Shown: positions 1 through 8,061 of the stretch, piece after piece | Layout: each line of letters starts with the position of its first letter | Position numbering within the stretch: the stretch's first letter is position 1 | The notes under the pieces: model-generated | Databases searched by the model: none | Told to the model about the DNA's origin: nothing | The model's input: only the letters and a program-made list of their open reading frames with translations | Program-made: the position numbers and the translations under genes | Source: Halobacteriovoraceae bacterium | GTDB taxonomy: Bacteria > Bdellovibrionota > Bacteriovoracia > Bacteriovoracales > Bacteriovoracaceae | DNA length: 64,000 nt | Assembly: GCA_002713145.1 (NCBI GenBank) | Contig: PAVS01000003.1 | Coordinates: 104,744 to 168,743, forward strand | Direction of reading: 5' to 3'

Positions 1-132
1 ATAGGTGTTTAGCGCATAGCGAGAAATGACAGACTAAGTAAGTAAGATTTTCTATTTTGCAGCTTGACTTAGTGGTGAGTCATTTTGTAGGTATGGTGCA
101 TGAAATTAATTCAGAGCAAACAGGGAGAGCGT

Positions 133-867
133 ATGAATTTAAGAGTTTTATTATCTGCACTTTTAGTCCTTCCAGCATTAGCAAATGCTGAGAACGTTTA
201 TGATGCACAGTTTCAACAAATTAAATCAGTAGAGCTGGTTGAAGTTCTGGTTGATGAAAATGGTGAAGAGATAGAAATGGCCATTCATGAAAAAAAGGCC
301 CCTCAGTTTAAGGATCAGTTTAACCAAAGCTCTGTTAACCAAAAGGGAATTGGAGAATATATTCTTATTACTAAAGAACTCATTGCTTTAGGAAAAGAAA
401 TTTATAAAATTATTGAAGCTGGAAAACCTGTAGTTCAAATGAATGTTGAGCCCATTGACATTCTTCCAAGAGCAGCTGGTGGAGAAGCCATATCTGCTAT
501 GCAACTCCACGGGTGGAGAGCTCCTAAAGCCAAAACTTATAGAATGTACGTTAAAAACTATATGGGTGTGAAAACAGCTTCAATGGATGTTATGTTGATC
601 TTTTCTTACGGTGGTCAAAATAATGGAAGCGGACGATTCATAACAGGGGCTATGATCAAGCCAGTGAAAGTAGATGTAAAATGGGGATACACACTTAATG
701 CTAACTTCAAACTTGATAGCATTATGAATCAAGGAACAGTTGATAACCCTGTAGCCGGTGGACTTCTTACTCTCGACTACAGTATTAACACAGTCCTTCA
801 GTCAACTAATGACAGCTACACTTTTTTCATCAATGGGATGGGAAAAGTTATTAAGTATTCAAAATAA
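133..867 (+). CDS. Exported protein of unknown function
   Basis: The protein is about 244 residues. It opens with a basic-hydrophobic signal peptide (MNLRVLLSALLVLPALANA, predicted cut after ALANA), so it is probably periplasmic or outer-membrane associated. I use the ATG at 133 and not the in-frame ATG at 100: GGGAGA lies just upstream of 133, and only this start puts the signal peptide at the N terminus. The mature part is mixed polar sequence without cysteines or a motif I recognise. A rho-independent terminator follows at 893, so the gene seems to be transcribed alone or as the end of a unit. The function is unknown. Confidence 0.75.
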   Translation: MNLRVLLSALLVLPALANAENVYDAQFQQIKSVELVEVLVDENGEEIEMAIHEKKAPQFKDQFNQSSVNQKGIGEYILITKELIALGKEIYKIIEAGKPVVQMNVEPIDILPRAAGGEAISAMQLHGWRAPKAKTYRMYVKNYMGVKTASMDVMLIFSYGGQNNGSGRFITGAMIKPVKVDVKWGYTLNANFKLDSIMNQGTVDNPVAGGLLTLDYSINTVLQSTNDSYTFFINGMGKVIKYSK

Positions 868-892
868 TTCAATCCAACATTTATAATGTACG

Positions 893-921
893 AAAACATC
901 CCTCTAGTAAGGGATGTTTTT
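893..921 (+). terminator. Rho-independent terminator
   Basis: The arms AAAACATCCCT (893-903) and AGGGATGTTTT (910-920) form an 11-bp perfect stem with a 6-nt loop, followed by a T-rich run. It lies 26 bp after the stop of the exported protein gene. Confidence 0.85.
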
Positions 922-958
922 GTTTTGTATGATAAGATGAGGTGATAGGAGGTTTCCC

Positions 959-1201
959 GTGAAATTTTTAGTGCTCAGCTTAACACTCTTTGTAATGTCG
1001 GCTTTTTCTGCTGAAGAGCAAAATTGTGAACAGGCTCAATGTGAACAAGAGATTACAGTGACTAAAGAAGTGACTGAATATAGTGATAAAGACATGAATC
1101 AAGTCTATGATACCACTGAAAATATCTTAAAAAATATCGGTCGTGAATTCGGTCGTGAATTCGGTCGTGAAGTAGCTGGGGAAATAGAAGCAGCCGAATA
1201 A
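959..1201 (+). CDS. Small exported acidic protein with GREF repeats
   Basis: This 80-residue protein starts at a GTG preceded by a strong AGGAGG. It has a signal peptide (MKFLVLSLTLFVMSAFSA) and a short mature part with a C-x5-C pair near its N terminus (CEQAQC) and glutamate-rich sequence. The C-terminal part contains the repeat GREFGREFGREV, encoded by a 12-bp tandem repeat. It lies in its own unit after a terminator and ends six bases before the convergent ferredoxin-like gene. I do not recognise a family. The signal peptide and ribosome-binding site make it a convincing gene despite its size. Confidence 0.7.
   Translation: MKFLVLSLTLFVMSAFSAEEQNCEQAQCEQEITVTKEVTEYSDKDMNQVYDTTENILKNIGREFGREFGREVAGEIEAAE
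1139..1171 (+). repeat. 12-bp tandem repeat inside a small exported protein gene
   Basis: GGTCGTGAATTC occurs at 1139-1150 and 1151-1162, and its first nine bases again at 1163-1171. It encodes G-R-E-F units. The copies are identical, which suggests recent slippage or expansion. Confidence 0.8.
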
Positions 1202-1207
1202 ACTGCT

Positions 1208-1456
1208 TTACCAATAGCTAATTTTTATTGTGTTTTCTCCCCTTGCGAGAAAGTCTTTGACTTTGATCTGACAACTTATAAGTTCATCATTCACAAGACA
1301 TTTTTTGCAGATACCTTCTCCATCACAACTTGAAGCGATAGGGATAGAGTTGATTCTTAAAATTTCAAGTAAACTTAAATTTTGGTCACTCTCTTTAAGA
1401 GTCAATTCTCTTTGAGTTTGTGACACAACTCCTAAAATGATTAATTTGACTTGCAA
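1208..1456 (-). CDS. 2Fe-2S ferredoxin-like protein
   Basis: This 82-residue protein carries the cluster motif C-x5-C-x2-C (SSCDGEGICKKC, near residues 43-53) and a fourth cysteine in ELISCQ. This pattern resembles the beta-grasp 2Fe-2S domain at the N terminus of corrinoid-activating and DUF4445 proteins, and adrenodoxin-type ferredoxins, so it should bind a 2Fe-2S cluster and act as a small electron carrier. It starts at a TTG (with GGGGCGA upstream) inside the last codons of the lipoprotein gene, a 16-bp overlap that suggests translational coupling. The redox partner is not evident. Confidence 0.75.
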   Translation of the reverse strand: MQVKLIILGVVSQTQRELTLKESDQNLSLLEILRINSIPIASSCDGEGICKKCLVNDELISCQIKVKDFLARGENTIKISYW

Positions 1457-2706
1457 CTTATCGCCCCGGCTCTTCTAGCATCTAATATAAAAGAAGATTC
1501 TGTTTGATTCTGGAAAAACCCCCAGACCCTGCCTAGGCTTTTAGCATTATACAGTGGTATATCCAGCTTGAGTAATTCCTGGATTTGTTTTTGATCACTT
1601 CTCTTGGCCTCAAAAACCAATCGCACAGGATTTTTGAGAAAAAGGTGTCTGGAAAATTTCATCATCGTGTCCAGCTCTTTAATAGAGTTCACTTCATTTA
1701 AACCATATTCAAGGTAGTGATAGAGATGTTGGCCAGGGTCTCTGCTAGCTGTAGAGACCATCCATAACCTGTTGTCTTTCTTTAGGCGATTTTTAAATAA
1801 ACAGATAGAAGCAGACCTCACACTTGAGGAGCCCTCAAAAACCATTGATGAGGCATAGGAGGTAAGTTTATCTAGTTTTTGAGAACTAACCGCAAAGAAA
1901 GTATTCTCATGGTCTTTCATTCCAAATAAATTGCTCGTTATATAATCTTTGCTAATAAGAAAGATTGAGTTTTCATAAAGTCCCATATCAAAATTACAGT
2001 GGGGGACAAAAGAGGCTTGATCTTGAAACTTAAATAAAAACTGCTTCACTTGGTAGTTTTTAGGATTTTTCTTTTTGAGATAAAACCTTACAAGAGGAAG
2101 GATTTCTAATTTGGGAAGTCTTTCATTCCTTTTAAGGGTCTCATCTCCTCTCATATATATCTTTGAAAGTATGGGGTGAGTCGCAAGCTCTTTTTTGTTT
2201 TGTATGAGAAACTCCTCAAGGCCCTCGGTCACAAGCAAGCTTCTTTGCATGTGATTGTCATAGAGAGTCGCCAGAGAACTAAGAGAATGACGACTTTTGA
2301 ACGTTTTGAGTAAGTGCTCTAGTAAGTAAAAATAAGGGGCGTCTTCTTTATCACTTGAAAAAACATTAAAATAATATTCTTTTTGATTATAGTTGAGAGC
2401 AAACTGTAACTTTGAGGTAGGGGAGTTTTGATCAGGCCTGAGGTTAATCTGTAAGAGTGACCACAATACGACTTTGTCGATAAAACTTAGCGGCTTTTTT
2501 ACCGAAACTTTCGAAATAAGTTTTTCAAACACATCTTGAGAGTTTTTACTTTCATTGATGAGAATCTTGTTTTGGATGATAGGGCAATAAGTCTGCTCCG
2601 TTTTATCTATAGGAGAAATATCTTTTTCTGTGAGTGTGTCCTTCTCGTAGGTGTCGATCAACAAAGCACATGAACTTAGTAAAACAAAAAGAAATAATTT
2701 ACTCAT
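1441..2706 (-). CDS. Lipoprotein of unknown function
   Basis: The gene encodes a protein of about 421 residues. The N terminus MSKLFLFVLLSSC is a signal peptide ending in a lipobox (LLSSC), so it should be lipidated and membrane anchored. A start further upstream (2763) would put 19 residues before the signal peptide and is less likely. The start at 2706 overlaps the preceding gene by 8 bp. The body is rich in charged residues and has no catalytic motif I recognise. It is the middle gene of a leftward trio with the ferredoxin-like gene. Confidence 0.7.
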   Translation of the reverse strand: MSKLFLFVLLSSCALLIDTYEKDTLTEKDISPIDKTEQTYCPIIQNKILINESKNSQDVFEKLISKVSVKKPLSFIDKVVLWSLLQINLRPDQNSPTSKLQFALNYNQKEYYFNVFSSDKEDAPYFYLLEHLLKTFKSRHSLSSLATLYDNHMQRSLLVTEGLEEFLIQNKKELATHPILSKIYMRGDETLKRNERLPKLEILPLVRFYLKKKNPKNYQVKQFLFKFQDQASFVPHCNFDMGLYENSIFLISKDYITSNLFGMKDHENTFFAVSSQKLDKLTSYASSMVFEGSSSVRSASICLFKNRLKKDNRLWMVSTASRDPGQHLYHYLEYGLNEVNSIKELDTMMKFSRHLFLKNPVRLVFEAKRSDQKQIQELLKLDIPLYNAKSLGRVWGFFQNQTESSFILDARRAGAISCKSN

Positions 2707-3028
2707 GAATAATACTTGGGTCCATAGGCACTTCCTCAGATTGAATCTTTCCGGACTCACCAATATTCAAGTTGATTCTTTGGTTAAAAATCTCTGAAGT
2801 GGGGGCCCCCAGATGACAGAGTATCCACACACCACCTCCGTCTGTCGTTTGGTGGGATGTCGCCTGAATCGAAATAATCTCAAAGCCAAGCTTAGAGAGC
2901 TCAAGGACGAGAAGGTCGAACTCTTTTTCTTGATAGCCAGACTTGCGAGGGGGAGGTGCAGGTAAGTAGTAGGTAAAAGTTCTTGTTGAATAGTATTTAT
3001 TTTTCTTGTTAAAAACCGCGCCAAACAC
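2699..3028 (-). CDS. Hypothetical protein, first gene of a leftward trio
   Basis: The 109-residue product starts at a GTG preceded by AGAAGG on the minus strand. It has no signal peptide or membrane segment. A proline run (LPAPPPRK) follows a tyrosine-rich N terminus, and the middle (ELSKLGFEIISIQATSHQTTDGGGVWILCHLG) looks like a small alpha/beta domain of a kind often seen in short uncharacterised proteins. It overlaps the lipoprotein start by 8 bp, which supports this frame over the overlapping frame at 2767-3024. No function can be assigned. Confidence 0.6.
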   Translation of the reverse strand: MFGAVFNKKNKYYSTRTFTYYLPAPPPRKSGYQEKEFDLLVLELSKLGFEIISIQATSHQTTDGGGVWILCHLGAPTSEIFNQRINLNIGESGKIQSEEVPMDPSIIHE

Positions 3029-3218
3029 TCGGGTACCTTCTTTTCTAGTATATTTCTGTGATATTATTTTGTAGCAATTAACTGATTAAATCAATGCAAA
3101 ACCGTTGAAAGCTGCATTTTAAGGCATTTTATTAAAAATTAAAAAGAGTGAGCTACTCAGTTAAAAAAGAAATTTTTTCCTCATAAAAAAACTTCTTTTT
3201 TTAAACGCAATGTCTGGT

Positions 3219-3224
3219 TATAAT
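3219..3224 (+). promoter_or_regulatory. -10 element of the putative sRNA promoter
   Basis: A perfect TATAAT lies seven bases before the first G-rich hairpin of the transcript. The -35 region is only T-rich (around 3196-3202), so the promoter is recognisable mainly by its -10 element. Confidence 0.5.
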
Positions 3225-3230
3225 AATATT

Positions 3231-3310
3231 GTGGGCGATAGGATGTTGCCCGAGATAGGCAAGGAAGCCGAAGAGAAGAGGGGGGTCATGCAGGAGGCCC
3301 CCTTTTTTTT
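3231..3310 (+). ncRNA. Candidate CsrA/RsmA-sequestering small RNA
   Basis: The stretch has no ORF but has a TATAAT just upstream and a strong terminator at its end, giving an RNA of about 80 nt. Three hairpins can be drawn. The first is 3233-3239 with 3245-3251, loop AGGAT, and its context GATAGGATGT resembles the CsrA consensus ACARGGAUGU. The second is GGC/GCC around 3258-3269 with loop AAGGAA. The third is the terminator, GGGGGTC/GGCCCCC (3281-3287 with 3296-3302), loop ATGCAGGA, followed by eight T. Every loop contains GGA, the hallmark of CsrB/RsmY/RsmZ-type RNAs that titrate CsrA. No SRP RNA or 6S motif is present. CsrA binding is inference; the RNA gene itself is moderately supported. 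Confidence 0.55.
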
Positions 3311-3462
3311 CGTCTAAATTCTAACCTCTGTAGACAAACTTTCACATTAATTTCTAAATCTGTTTCATCTTTTATATATGTTTTGTGTGAATCTTAATGC
3401 TTAAGTGTGGGGCCCTGTGCTAATATGCCAAGAAAAAAAGAGAGAAGGAGTAAGAGGAAGTC

Positions 3463-4968
3463 ATGAGTAAACAAGAGCTGGATTTATTTCTAAAGGAGCG
3501 CTCTGAATTTTCACTTGGAAATTTAGTTACCGAAGGCTTTCATCCTTTAACTCAAAACCTCTCCCATTTAAGCGTAAATGATTTAAGTAAGGCCATAGAA
3601 GTTTTAAATGAAGTCGATCAAAAAGCTTTTGAACAGATGCTGACTTACACTGAAAAGCTTTATGAACTTCAACAGCGATGCCAAAGATGTCTTGAACAAG
3701 GGGGGAGAATCTTTATCAGTGGCTGTGGAGCTACCGGACGCCTCGCTATATCCATTGAAAAAATTTTTAGAACAACCTTTAAGACTGACCAAGTGATTGG
3801 TTTTATGGCCGGTGGGGATTTTGCACTGATAAAATCCGTTGAGCGTTTTGAAGATAATAAGGACTTTGGAAAAAAACAACTGCAACAATTAGGTTTCACT
3901 CAGGATGACCTTCTTTTAGCCGTAACAGAAGGAGGAGAAACAAATTTTGTCATTGGTACTGCTGAGTACGCAGCGGAAAACTCTCGCTTTAATCCTTGTT
4001 TTATTTATTGTAATCCTGATGAACAACTTCTTAAAATCCCAAGAGTCAAAGCTTCAGTTTTTTCTAACGATAAAATAGAGAAGTACAACTTAACCATTGG
4101 AGCGATGGCCATTTCTGGCTCTACTCGTATGCAGGCCACCTCTATTCAAATGTTAGCGGTAGGATTTGCCGTTCTTTATAATCATGAATCTTTGGCCAAT
4201 TATAAAATGGACCTGAGTGAATGGATTAGTGAACTGAATCAACTTCCTTATCATAAACTTAATGAATTTATTACCACTGAGTCGAGCCTCTATCAGAGTG
4301 AAGAAAAGATTCAATATCTCGTCACTGAAGATATTGCCATGGCAATTCTTACTGATACCACAGAGCGCTCTCCAACATTTAATTTGCAAGGTTTTGAATC
4401 AAAAGATGAAGACACTCTCTCTTTGAGTTATCTCTCAATACTAGACGAAACAAACGATTCTTTGGCATGGGAGAAATTATTATCCCACACTCCAAGAGAT
4501 CTCGATTGGGAAGAACTCAACGGTCTGGTTACACTAAAAGAAATTTATAAGTTTGATATCTCTCTTAACTCTTATGAAAGAAGAAAGAAAAGGGCCAAGG
4601 TCCATGAATTCAAAATTGAATCTATTAAAGACGAACTTAAATTTTCACTTAAAGCTCTTGATTTAAGTGTGCCTATGAAGATTGATTCTTTATTGTTTAA
4701 GCATATGTCTTTAAAGCTTATGATGAATATTCATTCGACTCTTATTATGGGAAGACTGGGACGGTATGAAGGTAATGTTATGACCTATGTACGGGCCAGT
4801 AATAAAAAGCTTGTGGATAGAGCAGCGAGATATGTGAACAAAATTCTCAATGATCAGGGTGTAAAAGTTGATGAAGAAATAATATTCGAGAGAATTTTCG
4901 CCAACAATTATGTTTCTGATAGGCCTATCGTATTAAGAGTCGTGGATGATATCCTTAAGATGACTTAG
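3463..4968 (+). CDS. MurQ/GCKR-type SIS-domain protein
   Basis: The protein (501 residues) belongs to the sugar-isomerase (SIS) fold group that includes N-acetylmuramic acid 6-phosphate etherase (MurQ) and glucokinase regulatory protein. Visible signatures are ISGCGATGRLAIS (about residues 86-98, the MurQ phosphosugar loop GAGTSGRLG), FMAGGD, and SGSTRMQATSIQ (about 214-225, the MurQ LTGSTRMKAGTAQ box). MurQ converts MurNAc-6-P to GlcNAc-6-P in cell-wall recycling. This protein is about 200 residues longer than typical MurQ (~300), with a second C-terminal half, which is closer to the two-SIS arrangement of GCKR. It may be an etherase or a sugar-phosphate sensor. It ends 14 bp inside convergent tatA. 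Confidence 0.75.
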   Translation: MSKQELDLFLKERSEFSLGNLVTEGFHPLTQNLSHLSVNDLSKAIEVLNEVDQKAFEQMLTYTEKLYELQQRCQRCLEQGGRIFISGCGATGRLAISIEKIFRTTFKTDQVIGFMAGGDFALIKSVERFEDNKDFGKKQLQQLGFTQDDLLLAVTEGGETNFVIGTAEYAAENSRFNPCFIYCNPDEQLLKIPRVKASVFSNDKIEKYNLTIGAMAISGSTRMQATSIQMLAVGFAVLYNHESLANYKMDLSEWISELNQLPYHKLNEFITTESSLYQSEEKIQYLVTEDIAMAILTDTTERSPTFNLQGFESKDEDTLSLSYLSILDETNDSLAWEKLLSHTPRDLDWEELNGLVTLKEIYKFDISLNSYERRKKRAKVHEFKIESIKDELKFSLKALDLSVPMKIDSLLFKHMSLKLMMNIHSTLIMGRLGRYEGNVMTYVRASNKKLVDRAARYVNKILNDQGVKVDEEIIFERIFANNYVSDRPIVLRVVDDILKMT

Positions 4969-5137
4969 TGTCATCTTGCTGATCTTTCTTTTCCTCATCA
5001 GGCTCTTTAAGTCCTTTTTTGAAATTGGTGATCGAGCTTCCGAGTGAACGACCTAGTTGAGGAAGACGTTTTCCTCCAAAAAAGATCAACACAACAACTA
5101 AAACTATAACTAACTCTGTTGTACCCAAACCAAACAT
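4955..5137 (-). CDS. tatA: Sec-independent translocase subunit TatA
   Basis: The 60-residue protein has the TatA/E plan: a short periplasmic start with a glutamate (MFGLGTTELVIVL), one transmembrane helix, the hinge FFGGKRLPQLGRSLG, an amphipathic helix (SSITNFKKGLK) and an acidic tail. It would form the pore component that moves folded proteins across the inner membrane with TatC, which is not in the window. A good ribosome-binding site (AAAAGGAA) precedes the ATG. It follows queF by 10 bp on the same strand and is probably cotranscribed. Its 3' end overlaps the MurQ-like gene by 14 bp. Confidence 0.93.
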   Translation of the reverse strand: MFGLGTTELVIVLVVVLIFFGGKRLPQLGRSLGSSITNFKKGLKEPDEEKKDQQDDTKSS

Positions 5138-5147
5138 ATTTTTCCTT

Positions 5148-5675
5148 TTAGTAAATTCTAGCTAAATCCATAGTGTAGCTACCAGGAGAGTAATTATTAA
5201 ACCTATGCTCTTTTAATTTTTTAAATTTTGTCGAGCTATTAGAACGACTCGCATAAGGATAAATGGTAATACCACCTCTAGGAGTAAATTCTCCTACTAC
5301 CTCAATATATTTAGGCTTCATAATATTATACAGGTCATCACAAATTTTTTGAACACAATCTTCATGAAAATCACCATGATTGCGGAAGCTGAAGAGGTAT
5401 ATTTTCAATGATTTACTTTCGACCATCTTTTTATCAGCGACATAGTTTATATAGATACGAGCAAAGTCGGGCTGCCCAGATTTTGGGCACAGTGAGGTAA
5501 ACTCAGTACAAAGAAAACTGGTCCAAGCTTCAGCTTGGGGGTTCTTATTAGGAAAAATCTCTAGAACTTCTGGTGCATAGTGCTGAGGATAATCAGTGTT
5601 AGTGTTACCCAATAAACTCACTGTTTTAAGTTCGCTTTTTGATCTTTGTTGCGATTTTTTTATGCGTTTTGCCAT
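5148..5675 (-). CDS. queF: NADPH-dependent 7-cyano-7-deazaguanine reductase
   Basis: QueF reduces preQ0 to preQ1 in queuosine tRNA biosynthesis. The 175-residue length fits the short unimodular type. The catalytic cysteine box EFTSLCPKSGQPDF (around residue 63) and the signature VESKSLKIYLFSFRNHGDFHED (about 85-106, the E-S-K-S-x-K motif plus the following histidine and glutamate) are intact. It has a basic N-terminal extension (MAKRIKKSQQRSKS). The 64-bp gap to the divergent ferrochelatase fusion must contain both promoters. I see no preQ1 riboswitch in it. Confidence 0.93.
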   Translation of the reverse strand: MAKRIKKSQQRSKSELKTVSLLGNTNTDYPQHYAPEVLEIFPNKNPQAEAWTSFLCTEFTSLCPKSGQPDFARIYINYVADKKMVESKSLKIYLFSFRNHGDFHEDCVQKICDDLYNIMKPKYIEVVGEFTPRGGITIYPYASRSNSSTKFKKLKEHRFNNYSPGSYTMDLARIY

Positions 5676-5739
5676 TTCAATACCCTGAGATTAATGTTTT
5701 AATACCTAACATATTAAAATGTTTTACTAAGAAACTCAA

Positions 5740-8061
5740 ATGAATGATAAAAAACAAGTGTTTATAACACAATTAGGTTCACCTAAAAGCACAAAAATTA
5801 AGGATGTGAGAAGTTATCTGCGTGAATTTCTCTCAGACCCTAGAGTGGTAGATTTTCCAAGACCTTTTTGGACACTTATCCTCTATCTTTTTATCCTTCC
5901 GACCAGGCCTAAAAGAAGTGCCGAGGCCTATAAGAGAATTGAGTTTTGTGGCTTTTTTCCATTGATCGAAATTACAAAAGGCTTCACTCGTAAATTACAA
6001 CAAGTTCTCCCTCAGTATAGAGTAAAGGCTAATTTTATACTCTCTGAGACCAGGCTCAAGCAAGATTTAGCGCACATTAAAGATGAAACTGTTTATGTTT
6101 TCCCTCAATACCCACAGTATTCGGGAACGACTATTGGATCGGTTGAAGATGTTATTGCTGAATCAGGTCAAAAAGACCAAGTCGTGATGCTTAAATCCTA
6201 CCATAGGCTTAAAGCTTTTATAGATCTCTCTGTCGCTAGAATTGAAGAGCATTTAACTAAGTATCCAGCAGAACACCTTGTGCTGTCATTTCACGGTATC
6301 CCTGTGAGATATGTCACTCAAAAAGGTGATCCATATTATCGCCAATGCTTTGAGACTTTTGAGCTGATTAAAAAGCAGCTCAAAAGAGATGCGGATAAAA
6401 TACATTTATGCTTTCAAAGCAGACTTGGAAGTGAGCAGTGGTTAGGACCTTATACGGATGAGTATTGTTCACAGCTTGCCAAGGATGGGGCAAGCAGCAT
6501 AGCCGTTTATTGCCCATCTTTTGTTGTCGATTGTTTAGAGACAACAGATGAAATTGGGAATGAACTTAAAGAAGAGTTGCACGAGTTAGGTTGTGATCTG
6601 ATTTTTGTTCCCTGTCTAAATAACACAGATGAGTGGGTCGAAGGTTACTCCCAATTGGTCACGACTGTGGTTGAGAAGGGAGTTGAAGCCAGTGAGTCTT
6701 TAATGTATCAAGTTGATGAAACAGAAATATCGAAGTCTCTGCCAGCTCAACAAACAAAGTCTTCTCAATTGAGTCCAAAAGCGAGGAAGTCTATCTCTAT
6801 CGTTTTTCTCACTCTTTTTCTAGATCTTGTTGGTTTTTCAATTATCTTTCCCATGTTTCCTGCTTTGGCGAAATATTATTTAGAAGTTGACTCTCAAAAT
6901 TATTTTCTCCAGCTTATTTTTGGGTCTATTACAAATTTCACCGCATACGGTGGAATTAGCATGAGTAATGTCGTGCTTTTTGGGGGAGCACTCGGGGCTC
7001 TTTATTCACTTCTGCAATTTGTAGCCGCACCCTTATGGGGGAGTTTTTCGGATAGAATCGGACGTAAACCCATTTTACTCATCAGCTTAATTGGTTTATT
7101 TGCCAGTTATGTGATTTGGATTTTTTCAGGCAATTTTACCCTTCTTATTCTCTCCAGGTTTATTGGTGGCATCATGGGAGGAAATATATCGACCGCCACT
7201 GCAGTCGTTGCTGATGTTACAGATAAGTCTAATCGTGCTAAAGGAATGGCTTTTGTTGGAATAGCATTCGCCTTTGGATTTATACTAGGGCCTGCGCTAG
7301 GGGGAATTGCCAGTATTGCTAATCCCATGGAGCATTTTCCTCAGCTGGTTGCATGGGGACTCAATCCCTTTTCCTATGCTGCATTTATAGCTGCTTTGCT
7401 GAGTCTTATAAATATCTTTCTCATATGTTTTAAGTTTGAAGAAACACTCCAAAAAAAGGACGAAAGATCTTCTTATAAAACGAATAATATTTTTAAAATT
7501 TTTAACCCCCTGCCTATAAGGAATGTGAATCTTACAAACCTATCATATTTTCTTTTTATTTCAGCTTTTAGTGGGATGGAGTTCACCCTCACTTTTTTAG
7601 CTGTTGAGCGTTTAAGTTATACTTCGATGGATAACGCCTATATGTTTATTTTTATAGGTCTGATTATAGCTTTCGTTCAAGGCGGTGTTGTGAGACGCAA
7701 GGCCCACCAAGTCGGTGAAAAAAAGATGGCGATGTATGGGCTAGTTGCTTTGATACCTGGATTAATCATTATCTCTCAAGCTTATTCAGGACTAGTACTT
7801 TATCTTGGCCTCTTTTTCTTAGCGCTAGGTTCGGCCATGGCCATACCTACATTGACGGCTTTAGTCTCACTTTATTCTCCTACCGAATTGCAGGGAAAAA
7901 GCTTGGGTATCTTTCGCTCCCTTGGCTCTTTAGGACGAGTGATCGGTCCCATCGCTGCCAGCTTAATTTATTGGAAACTTGGATCGAGTACCCCTTATTT
8001 AGTCGGAGCTATTTTGTTGATTATCCCCGTACTTGTTTTAACTAAAATAAAAGAAGAATAA
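5740..8061 (+). CDS. hemH: Ferrochelatase fused to an MFS transporter
   Basis: This single 773-codon reading frame joins two whole domains. Residues 1 to about 325 are ferrochelatase (protoporphyrin IX + Fe2+ to haem): FPQYPQYSGTT, the catalytic-histidine box SFHGIP (about 186-191) and the catalytic-glutamate box DCLETTDEI (about 265-273) are present. Residues ~325-350 form a polar linker. From ~352 a 12-helix major facilitator follows, with the motif-A loop GSFSDRIGRKP (around 430) and a motif-C-like GIAFAFGFILGPALGG, typical of the DHA1 drug/metabolite exporter group. The fusion suggests haem or porphyrin passes from synthesis to export, or that the carrier clears excess porphyrin. That role is inferred. 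The gene ends 20 bp inside the convergent UbiA-like gene. Confidence 0.88.
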   Translation: MNDKKQVFITQLGSPKSTKIKDVRSYLREFLSDPRVVDFPRPFWTLILYLFILPTRPKRSAEAYKRIEFCGFFPLIEITKGFTRKLQQVLPQYRVKANFILSETRLKQDLAHIKDETVYVFPQYPQYSGTTIGSVEDVIAESGQKDQVVMLKSYHRLKAFIDLSVARIEEHLTKYPAEHLVLSFHGIPVRYVTQKGDPYYRQCFETFELIKKQLKRDADKIHLCFQSRLGSEQWLGPYTDEYCSQLAKDGASSIAVYCPSFVVDCLETTDEIGNELKEELHELGCDLIFVPCLNNTDEWVEGYSQLVTTVVEKGVEASESLMYQVDETEISKSLPAQQTKSSQLSPKARKSISIVFLTLFLDLVGFSIIFPMFPALAKYYLEVDSQNYFLQLIFGSITNFTAYGGISMSNVVLFGGALGALYSLLQFVAAPLWGSFSDRIGRKPILLISLIGLFASYVIWIFSGNFTLLILSRFIGGIMGGNISTATAVVADVTDKSNRAKGMAFVGIAFAFGFILGPALGGIASIANPMEHFPQLVAWGLNPFSYAAFIAALLSLINIFLICFKFEETLQKKDERSSYKTNNIFKIFNPLPIRNVNLTNLSYFLFISAFSGMEFTLTFLAVERLSYTSMDNAYMFIFIGLIIAFVQGGVVRRKAHQVGEKKMAMYGLVALIPGLIIISQAYSGLVLYLGLFFLALGSAMAIPTLTALVSLYSPTELQGKSLGIFRSLGSLGRVIGPIAASLIYWKLGSSTPYLVGAILLIIPVLVLTKIKEE

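Larger units (their letters stand above)
3029..3462. other. Intergenic region holding the sRNA
   Basis: This 434-bp gap separates the divergent hypothetical gene and the MurQ-like gene. Apart from the sRNA at 3231-3310 I see only AT-rich sequence with A and T runs. The MurQ-like gene is preceded by a purine-rich ribosome-binding region (GAAGGAG about 15 bases upstream, GAGGAAG nearer). Confidence 0.6.

Noticed and set aside
2767..3024. 85-codon frame overlapping the hypothetical gene at 2699-3028
   Set aside because: The 109-codon frame has a better Shine-Dalgarno and a natural overlap with the lipoprotein start; this one reads as low-complexity Leu/Ser.
3231..3310. 4.5S/SRP RNA
   Set aside because: The conserved GGAA tetraloop with the GUCAGG and AGCAGCC asymmetric loop is missing.
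5676..5739. preQ1 riboswitch before queF
   Set aside because: The gap is only 64 bp and AT-rich, and no C-rich loop with a matching pseudoknot tail is visible.
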